Of a DNA stretch of 64,000 nucleotides, positions 1-9,100 are shown one piece after another. The stretch is taken from the NCBI GenBank assembly GCA_947579605.1, contig OX388311.1:24554951-24618950 (forward strand). The letters are read 5' to 3'. The position numbers and the translations under genes are program-made. This DNA is from Athripsodes cinereus. Its lineage: Eukaryota > Arthropoda > Insecta > Trichoptera > Leptoceridae. Positions within the stretch are counted from its first letter, which is position 1, and every line of letters starts with the position of its first letter. The notes beneath the pieces are model-generated. The model searched no databases. It had not been told where the DNA came from and saw only the letters and a program-made list of their open reading frames with translations.

Positions 1-515
1 CGGTGTCATTTTGTGTATCGAAAAAAACTTGAACACGGCAACTGGTGGAAAAGCCGTCTATTGCTTTGTCGGTGTATGTGAAATAAACACCTCTAGCAAT
101 GGAACGATGTATGTGGTAGACATTGCCCTTCAAAAAAAATCTATAAATATCTATATGGTCTCTAGTTTTGGTCTATGATAATAGTTCCTTTACCCGTTGT
201 TAACTATCAAGATGAGTCATTTTTATCGGCGATGTCATAATATGAAAAAATTGTATAATTCAAACCTTTACTGGCACACATTCTCACATTCGGGACAAGT
301 CTTCTTGCCACTTACAATGAGTCTGCACCGGCTCTCATTTTGTGATCTTTTTGACTTATGCAACTTTTTTGCAATGTTATGAAAAAATATGACCTCGTCA
401 GTATACACATTGGATCAAAGATATAAAGAGTAATAAAAGTAAAAAAAATACTTGGCCATTATTTGTTACGTAATCTAACCCGAGTATCTTGATTATTTTA
501 TTTTTTCTATTCTAG
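1..515. other. Left edge: upstream or intron 1 of lipase G1
   Basis: No signal-peptide exon like those of the other lipase copies is visible here, so exon 1 of G1 probably lies outside the window and this is its intron 1. A stop-free stretch of about 57 codons (2-172, + strand) enters from the edge and ends in TGA. It could be the tail of an exon or of a transposon. I do not recognise it. Confidence 0.4.
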
Positions 516-3500
516 CTCAGGCAGCATTTGATGAAAAGCAAGCCATATATGATTTTTATTTCGCTAATGAAAGTTCTTTGTTACTGAGTAACAATACAGA
601 AGACGACAATCCATTCGTAGTTCAAACTGATGTGATTTTCAAACTCTATACAAGGTTCGTAGTATGAATATAATTGAATTATTGTCATATGAAACATATA
701 AAAAAAATATTTTATAATAATTATTAATTTATAAATCAATAAAAATAAGAATTAAAAAAAAATAACCATATTAAAATAATTTCTATCCTCCTTTGTTGAA
801 CATTTTGAACTAAAAAGCTATCATCTCATTTCACAACATTGGTGATTGTATAATAATGAATGATTGAAACCACCACAAAAAAAAAATTACATTGAATTTT
901 TTTTTTTTTTGTAGTATGTAACTATGCATATCCCCTTTTTGCGAGTGCGAGCTCGATGTGGAATCTCTGGACCATGTCTTCCTCGGTTGCCCAATAAGAG
1001 ACTCTTATGACTTGTATTATGAGATAACTGAAGTCCAGTATCCGATCAATATGTCTTGCCTCTTGCACACTGATGCCCTCTCTGTATATCTCAAGATGTT
1101 AAAATCCGCCAAAAGAAATTTTATTATCTTATAAATTAGTGCCTTGATATTATGTGACATCTTCTAAAAATATTGTTCTTGGCACAAATCGTCCCACAAG
1201 GGACGGGTTGCCATAATCTTATAAATAATAATAACTATGCATATCCAGGGGGTATTTTTTCTACAGGTATAAAATTACTATGGACCGAGCACCGCCTAAT
1301 TATTTTTCATCACAAGTTTCATATTTTTACACCGTTCTTTTTATTTAATTCATTAATATTTTAATTTTTAATTCATTTTCGTTCGTAATAATTGAAAATA
1401 TTTGACCATATTATTATCAGATATCAAATTCTGGCTTAATTTACCTAATAAAAGATCTTTCTTTTTAGATCTAATCCACTTGTACCACAATTAATTACCA
1501 ATGGAAATTTATCAACATTAGCAACATCAAACTTTAACAAATTACTACCGATTAAGGTCATCATACACGGATGGAACTCTGATTGCACTAGTAAACTCAA
1601 TATAGATGGCAGAGATGGTTGGTACAATATATTTTCAAAAATGAGTCATATTTAAAAATTAATCTTAGAATTTAATATGACTGAATTTATAATACTTTAT
1701 ATTACTTATAATATTTATAATTTTTTAGCATTCCTAAAGATGGTGGATGTTAATGTTATTTGTGTAGATTGGTCCAAAGGAGCATACGTATTTTACACAA
1801 AAGCCATAAACAATGTTCCTCTTGTTGGAAAACATGTCGCACAGTTTGTAGATTGGATCGTGGCACAAGGATCAAACATTAACAATTTCCATTTCTTGGG
1901 GCACAGTCTTGGCGCTCACGTTTCTGGAATTGCAGCGAGAAATTTGAAGAGTGGAAAACTTCCAACACTAACAGGTTTTTAATATTCGTTTTTACTAGAA
2001 ATTACGACACAAGCGGAAAATGGTGCCTATTAGTGAAATATTTTGAAGATTATTTGAAAATGAGTGAAATAGACGATGCAATTTAATCGCACCTTCGTAC
2101 ATAATAATAAATATATACAACCAGTACAAAGTAAATAATTTTGATGGTCTAAGACAAGGATGCACAGACTTATAGGGAACAGGGGCCACTCGGGAAAATT
2201 ATGAGCTAAGGACGAGCCACTTTAAGAAAATTAACACTAAAAATTCAAATTTCCAGATATGCACACACATTAAAATTTCTACCCCCCTCCCCCCCCCCGT
2301 CACTGAATTTTCAAAATGGTATAGTACTACTGTATAGGAATTTGAAATATTTCAAAAACACCTCGGTTTTCTTAAAGAATATTTTCTCGCAGTACCTGTG
2401 TTTGAGTTTTCAAAATGGTATAGGAATTTGAAATATTTCAAAAACTCCTCAGTTTTGTTAAAGAATATTTACTCGAATTATTAAGTATCCGGTACTTTTA
2501 CCGAATATCCGATTATTACTGGTATTGACAATTTTTTTTTATATTCTATAATTCGCTGGCGGGCCGCAGATATACCGACCGAGGGCCGCATGCGACCCGC
2601 GGGCCGCCGTTTGTGCATCGCTGGTCTAAGATATACCATCTACAGACTTCCAAATTTCATATTTTTTATGCTGATCGTTTTATCTACGTTTTTGACTTTT
2701 AAATTTATTTTTTTAGGTTTTGACCCAGCGGGTCCATTTTGGGGGCCTCTATCTGCGAGGATTCGAAAGACAGATGCTAATTACGTTGAAATAATTCACA
2801 GTAACGCTGGAGTTACGGGTTTGAAAGACCCTGTTGGGCACAATGATTTCTATCCTAATGGCGGCACTATCCAACCTGGTTGCAACTTTGACTTACTTTG
2901 TCCTCATCAGAGATCTTACTTCTATTATGCAAGTTCTATTGTCAATGACAGGTTTACAGCTGTTCGTTGTAATAATGTTTTTGAAGCAGAATTAGGCCTG
3001 TGTTTTAGTACTACTAAACTCAACATGGGTGGATTACAGACATCGAAACCGAAGTAAGTTACATTATGTATATATTTTGAAAAAAAATTGACACACTTCA
3101 AAATTCAAATTGTATTATCAAGCTAGTCGCTAAAAATGTAAGTTTATTATATCTTGATTTTCTTACAGCGGATATTGGGTTAATGTTAGTACCTGTTATT
3201 ATAAAATCGGTAACGATTAAATTGCAAAACACAAACCCAACTCATAATGAAATTTTTACACTGATATATTTTTACCAAATATTTTTGGACAAATCGACAA
3301 ATCACACTGATCGAGCTAGATCCAAACTAAGATATGAATCTTGTGTTATGAGTAGTATCGCGACGATATATTTATGCATCTAAAACTATATACATGTATC
3401 AACCAAGACCAGGAATATTTAAAAAAAAAATTCATTGTCATTTTGCATTGGCAGAGAATCGAACCCAGATTATTGTGACTTTGACAACTATTCGGATTGC

Positions 3501-3863
3501 ACAAAGTGAATGTGTTTTAAAATGTTTTAGTTAACCAAATTTATGCTGGAATTTGCAGCATTGTCTTTACATATTTTATTTATTTACATACTATACATTA
3601 GTTTTTACATCAATCACTCCAATCAATCAATCAGAGTGACATTAAATTATAAGTTATGCAATTTATTGCACGGAAAAATAGTTCGTTTTCTAGATTGCAA
3701 CATCTTCCAATCAACTAAGTTTTTTTAAACCTGGTAATATGATAATACAATTTTTAAATATTGGCCAAAAAATACACTTGGTAATGATATGATTTTTTAT
3801 ATTTTCAGACTTGGAATTTTTTACTTGAAGACTACCGATAAAGCGCCTTTTTATCTGTCTTAA
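516..3863 (+). CDS. Lipase G1: secreted pancreatic-lipase/PLA1-like protein (5' partial)
   Basis: Coding exons are 516-654, 1469-1617, 1729-1974, 2717-3053 and 3809-3863. The phases match the paralogues and the gene stops at TAA 3861. About 308 codons are present; the signal-peptide exon is off the left edge. The catalytic features are all there: HGW oxyanion strand in the second exon listed, GHSLGAH nucleophile elbow in the third, Asp in GFDPAG and His in CPHQRSY. The lid between the two lid cysteines is 5 residues, far shorter than in classical pancreatic lipases and typical of phospholipase A1-type members. The exon pair separated by an intron in G2-G7 is one continuous exon here (2717-3053), as in G8. 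The first acceptor has two AGs (515, 520), but only 516 keeps the frame. A poly(A) signal AATAAA is at 4099. The 742-nt intron before 2717 carries a hAT element. Substrate is not predictable from sequence. Confidence 0.85.
934..1231 (+). mobile_element. 5'-truncated non-LTR retrotransposon with 15-bp TSD
   Basis: The interval is bounded by a perfect 15-bp direct repeat, TAACTATGCATATCC, at 919-933 and 1232-1246. The element carries the end of an ORF with a zinc-knuckle-like C-x-C...DHVFLGCP motif, as at the C-terminus of many LINE ORF2 proteins, then a stop at about 1131. It ends in a short ATAA/ATA tail rather than poly(A). It is a dead 5'-truncated copy in G1 intron 2, in the sense orientation. 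Confidence 0.8.
2155..2623. mobile_element. Non-autonomous hAT-type element with 8-bp TSD
   Basis: It lies in the G1 intron before exon 2717. GTCTAAGA is duplicated at 2147-2154 and 2624-2631. The termini CAAGGATGCACA and, reverse-complemented, CAGCGATGCACA form imperfect inverted repeats of hAT type. The interior has no transposase, an internal imperfect duplication (about 2317-2395 and 2406-2475) and a GC-rich GGGCCGC-like right end. Confidence 0.75.
3290..3500 (-). repeat. Degenerate tRNA-derived SINE, family B
   Basis: The reverse complement matches the better copy at 49588-49828 along most of its length. It has a B-box-like GGTTCGATTC (complement at 3455-3465) and shared body words such as AAACTAAGATATGAATCTTG. 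It sits in the last intron of G1 in antisense orientation. Confidence 0.75.
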
Positions 3864-4983
3864 AAATTAACAAACCTACTACAATTACTCCAAAAAATAT
3901 AAAGCTACGAGAGAAGCTTATTAAAAGTACAGTAAGAAAAAGTTGTAATGCTAGTTATTTTCACAAACTAAAAGTATGTAAAATACAATTCTGTATAAAA
4001 ATATTAATATTTATGTAGGTATTTCAGAGAAAATAATCTTCATTATGTTATTATTAGAAAAAGTTAATCAAAGGCAGCCACTTTATTTTATTATCTGTAA
4101 TAAACAAATTACATTATCCTACAAAACTGATTTAATTATTTATTTTAAATAAATTATTTTATTATGAACTGATTCAATTTATTATCCATATTGAAGTAAT
4201 TATTCATTATAAAAAATAAGTGCTATCATTTGCTTTATGAAAAATATCTTAAGATTAAGAAAAATGTATAGATAATTCAGGCGTATTAGTGGATTGATAA
4301 TTGCAATTATTATCAGAACAATTTATCTGGATTAAATAGTTACCGAATAGGTATCTCTAATAGTTAATCTAATTAAGAAATTAATCTTTCCCTAAAGTAC
4401 TTTCCCCAGAGAAGGGGTGATAATACTAAGATGTTTGATGCAATTAAAATTCTTATATATGTAGGTACCTAATATTAATATTAGTCACTTTCATTGACAG
4501 AACTTTTCATGTTGCAAATACTGTGACTTGGAACATGATCTATTGCATTGCGACGCCAGATAAATATTACTTATAGAATCATAAATTATAGAATTAAAAC
4601 ATATGTCACCTTTTTCACTGGCACCCTTGAGACGACGGTCGAAGGATTGTATAATCTTACCAATATCATTCGTCATCATCTTAATTATCATAAAGATTAA
4701 CAATGGCGCTCTTTCCATAAATGCAAAAAAGCATCGCGTGATTTTATAAGATAAACTGACATTCCCAAAGAATTCAATGGAAGAATGATAATTTCATAAA
4801 AAAATCTCTGCGGCTTATCTCACATAACGCAATGATTTTCTCATTTACAGAAAAACAAGATGTAATTTATTATTGAATACATTAATGCAATAATCCTAAC
4901 GATTGGTTTGCTTAAAAACGTTTTTATCTGACCATAAAATGAATCAACAGGTCAAAAGGTATCTATATAAATAACAGATTTTT
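3864..4983. other. 3' flank of G1 and AT-rich spacer
   Basis: This contains the G1 3' UTR with AATAAA at 4099-4104. Beyond it is AT-rich sequence in which I see no gene or clear repeat. Confidence 0.5.
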
Positions 4984-5158
4984 TCAAACATATTTTAAAC
5001 TTCTCCAGATAATTAATAATTCCAATTGATCACACTCATCCATAGTCAACCTATCTGAATAGGTATTAACTAGTTAGGTATGTTGTATGTGTATCATATA
5101 CCTATTCAAATAGGTTGACTATGAATGATTAATCTGGAGTAGTTCAAAATATGTTTGA
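4984..5158. repeat. Foldback (MITE-like) element
   Basis: The arms are inverted. 5041-5066 pairs with 5098-5123 over 26 bp with one mismatch (core CATAGTCAACCTAT). The similarity continues outward to TCAAACATATTTT at 4984 and its complement ending at 5158. There is no ORF. It would fold into a hairpin of about 175 nt upstream of G2. Confidence 0.7.
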
Positions 5159-5171
5159 CATCTACAAATCT

Positions 5172-5350
5172 ACACTTCTCATCATCATCATCATCGCCCT
5201 CAACGCTCCTCTCGGGAGCACAGGGCAGAAACCAGCCTCCTCCATTCAGAGCGTCTCTGTGCCAATTGCGTCACCTCTTCCCACGACATTCCTTGCGCTC
5301 TGATATCGTTGTCATAGGAACGGTGTATTGTGAAAGAGAAAAATCCAGTT
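5172..5350 (-). mobile_element. RTE-like LINE 3' relic (family D)
   Basis: On the minus strand it reads the C-terminus of a LINE protein (MSWEEVTQLAQRRSEWRRL), then a stop and a (GAT)n tail, as RTE-type LINEs often have. Related copies, all antisense to the lipase genes, are at 14806, 26660, 36020/38402, 58045 and 62885. Confidence 0.75.
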
Positions 5351-5579
5351 CCCGACATCCAATTGTGTCAAAAAATTCATAACATAAACAGATTTTTTAT
5401 TAGCCTATTTAGTTCTTAATCAAGTCAAACTGATGTTGGTCCTCTTAATTGGACTCTTCGTGACATTATATCTCTGACAAATATATTAGTCTATACCATG
5501 AGAATTTGGAAGAGACAAAGGAATACCAAAACAACATATCTTTTCCTAAAAAAATTGATTCTTGTGATAAAATAATGGT

Positions 5580-5815
5580 GTTTCGTGTATGATATTAGCC
5601 TTCTACAACCGGTGTCACTACTAGAACAATTTCCTTCCGGACTGAGTGGCCGTGATCTCGAGGGCAATTTATACCTACTCCAACTGAACGAGCTCTATTG
5701 ATGAGTAAATCTGGATGATCATTTGTTCTCGATTGTTCTGTGTAAAAAAATGTGCGATTGCAATTAATCCTAGAAGAGCAGTGTAATGGTAATGCACGCA
5801 GTAAATAAGACAACC
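5580..5815. other. GC-richer patch upstream of G2, unidentified
   Basis: This patch is richer in G+C than its surroundings and has a 72-codon open stretch on the minus strand (5595-5813). That is a common sign of a retrotransposon remnant, but I cannot assign it to a family. Confidence 0.3.
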
Positions 5816-6029
5816 CTCATTCAAACTTTTTTATAAAAAACAATGGTGTGATTTTAAATATTGTCATGTAAAAATATTATCAATTTAATATGTAGCACAA
5901 TACAAATACTAAAATGGTATAATCAATTTACATTGATTAAGATATACTATTGTTATATTGATCGATTACTTTCCATTTCAGTAATCAATTTGATTAATAC
6001 GTAAAAATAATGTTATCAATGCATCTACT

Positions 6030-6060
6030 TATAAATAGTTCTTAATTTTCCTATAAATAT
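6030..6060 (+). promoter_or_regulatory. TATA-like promoter region of G2
   Basis: TATAAATA at 6030 and a second TATAAATAT at 6052 lie 84 and 62 nt before the G2 start codon. Either would place transcription start about 25-55 nt upstream of the ATG. Confidence 0.5.
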
Positions 6061-6113
6061 GACGTGATTTCTTAATAATTATCGTATTAAGCGTAGTTCG
6101 ATTTTAAGTCAAA

Positions 6114-9100
6114 ATGAAGTCACTCCTATTGGTAGGACTCTTAGTTGCATTGGCTTCAGGTAAATATGTCAATTCATATCATTTTTCTTCACTTTTCACA
6201 TATTTTCATGGTCTTAGATCTTGATCTAGCGTAAGCCAGTTCTCAGGTTCGATTACGAGTTCTAGCAGGAAAAATGTATTGTTTGTATCTTGTTCTAATA
6301 GAATACAGACTAAGCTGATTCGATGAAATTTGTAGAATCACGAGTTCATGAAATTTTTTTTTTAAAAAGATATATCTGGGTTTTGTTATAAACCCAAATA
6401 CAACCTTATACACCTTTCACAGTAAGCTAAAAGCTTGTGTCGTGAAAGGAGAAAGGAAAGGAGAGAAATGTATTGGTTAAAATATTCTTCAGTCTATTTT
6501 TCTATCTTGTCTGTCCTGCGAAATATGAAAATTTTCTTCTAATTAAAGTTTAAAAGAATATGTTTTTTTCCTTGACCACTGAGAAAATAATTTATAAACT
6601 TCTAGGTAAGACACTAATTCCAAAACCTGGAGAATATCGTGAAGGAGACAGATATGCTTATGTTCCTGACAATGAAGGAAACTTGTATTTGGCTGATTTG
6701 GAGGAAATAATGAATGCAGCTCCTAAATTTGACGCGTTCAAAGATATAAATCTTTATGTTTACACAAGGTTTGTTAATAGATTTTTGTAGTACTTATGTT
6801 AAATATTTCTGGAAATAAATCCAAATAAAATTTTAAATCGATTCTATTTACATATCTCAAAAGTACCATTTCCATCCAGAGTGATTACCTCTTAAGATGT
6901 TTATAAAGAGGTCATTTGCAGCCCTAGACAACAGCTCTAGAATCTGGAAGCCCATAACATTATTTGTAGGTATGGTACATTGTCGCATTGGGTGCATTGG
7001 TATTGAAAAAAAAACCGAATATCTAAAAAAAAAAAATTGGAAACAGAAGTACTTATCTATATTGTATTAACTTTGAAAGTTGTGTTTTTCATTTTAGAAA
7101 AAATCCAACAAATCCAGATGTTATAAAGAATGGCAACATAGATGAACTTGCAAGCAGTCATTTGGATGTTTCTAAGCCAGTTAAAATTGTCGTTCACGGA
7201 TGGATCAGCGATTGGGATAGTGCAATTAATGGAATTATTACCGAAGGTATGTCTAATTACCAACATTTTAAACATTTTAAAACCATGCTCACATTTCAAA
7301 ACGATTTGGATTCCATTTTTCTATTCTAAAATATTCGTTTCAAATAGTTCATTACTGAAAAGTTCGTCGGTAGCCTGGAGGTAGAGTCTCGGCCTCGTGA
7401 ACAAGGGGTCCGTGGTTCGATCCCAGATGCCGGCAAACTCGCCTTTCACGACACAAGCTTTTAACTTACTGTGAAAGGAGTATAAGGTTGTATTTGGGTT
7501 TATAACAAAACCCAGATATATCTTTCTAAAATTAAAAAAAATTCTTACAGCATTTTTGGAAGCCTTGGATGTCAATGTGATCTTTGTTGATTGGAGTTAT
7601 GGAGGTTCTACAATTCTGTATCCAGTTGCTTCAGCAAGAGTTTCCAGTGTGGGTCAGTTCGTGGCCTCTGTTGTTGATTGGTTGGTAGGTTTTGGTGTAC
7701 CTATAAATAATTTCCACCTTGTTGGACACAGTCTTGGAGCTCATGCCTGTGGATATGCAGGCAGAAATGTTAAATCTGGAAGAATTCCTTACATAACAGG
7801 TGACTTTTTCATTTTTATGTTGTGTAGAAAATTAAAATTAAGCACATCATCCGTGTATCCAACCATATTTTTTTTTATATCATATAGTTTCTTTCATGAT
7901 CAGTAGATGTCGCACATCCAAATATATTAGATCAGTACTGCCCAAACAATGGGTCGCAACCCACTAGTGAGTCGTGAGCGAATATTGAGTGGGCCCTAAT
8001 GGATGATTCGCCACCGTATAAGACATAAATAAAAAAAATGTTGTTGGAGCAATGTTTGGAGAAAAAAAGCTAACAGACGGGTCCCAAGATAGGAAATTTT
8101 TCCAAGATGGGTCGGAGCCCAGTTAACTTTGGAAACCACTGTGTTAGATCAATAATTGATCTTAATTATTTATTGTCACTTTTATCGAAATCCAAGTCAC
8201 ATTTATCTTAAATAAAAAGAAGCTTTTAAGGCATACTAATTACAGCAGATAAAGGTATAACCATAGAGTAAGTAATAATAAAGAGATGACATGAGCCCAA
8301 AATCCCATTCCATTCTTATTGAGAATTCCAAGAATTGAAGTTAGCTACATAGTGATGTCAATACAATTTATAATCATCGATGTTTTTAACATAGTCGAAG
8401 ACCCTATCCTACTTGCAATGTTTTCATATAACAATATTTCGTCATATAATAATCTTTTCTTACCTATTAACCTACTTTATTTTTAATACTTGCACCATAT
8501 GTCTGGCAGGGTAGGCATACACGAAATAATGCAATAAAATGAGAGTTGGGATATATTGTATAGGTATTCAGTACTCCCTGCTTAAGTTGTTCATATTTGA
8601 TCTGTTTGACATATTATGCTTCATTAAAACTTTGTATAGTAAGAAAAAATATAATACTTCATGCAAAACCAACGTCAATTTAGTAAAATCATTAGGAAAT
8701 GAATTGTTTACAAGATTCACGTGAAAGCTTTTTTGATATGTGTTACAATAGATCTGCTACTAGATATTAAAACAATGATAATCTGTCCATATTAATTAAA
8801 AAGAAATAAAATTTTGTTTTGGAATTTTGCTGTTAGGGAATAGTGATAAATAAAACAAGTTTGATAAATTAATACGTTAAATATTATTCTGATATTAAAA
8901 TATGTATTACAAATTTCTACAACATTGATCTTATTCGCCAAACATACATGAGATTTAATTAAATGAGCAGTCAGCGGTTTGAGGCATCGATATCATATTT
9001 GAGTATCAATCAAATGCAAGGTGTGCTAATTCAAAATCGGGGGCAAGAATCAGGATCTGAAACAAAATAAAAAATAAAATAGAATTCAATTTCTTAATAA

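Noticed and set aside
197..382. Candidate first exon of G1 at 213-382
   Set aside because: The peptide is not a signal sequence and no donor of the right phase follows. Exon 1 is more likely outside the window.
7363..7434. Possible tRNA gene in G2 intron 3
   Set aside because: It is tRNA-like only in the head, with many copies sharing the same 3' body; SINE family A.
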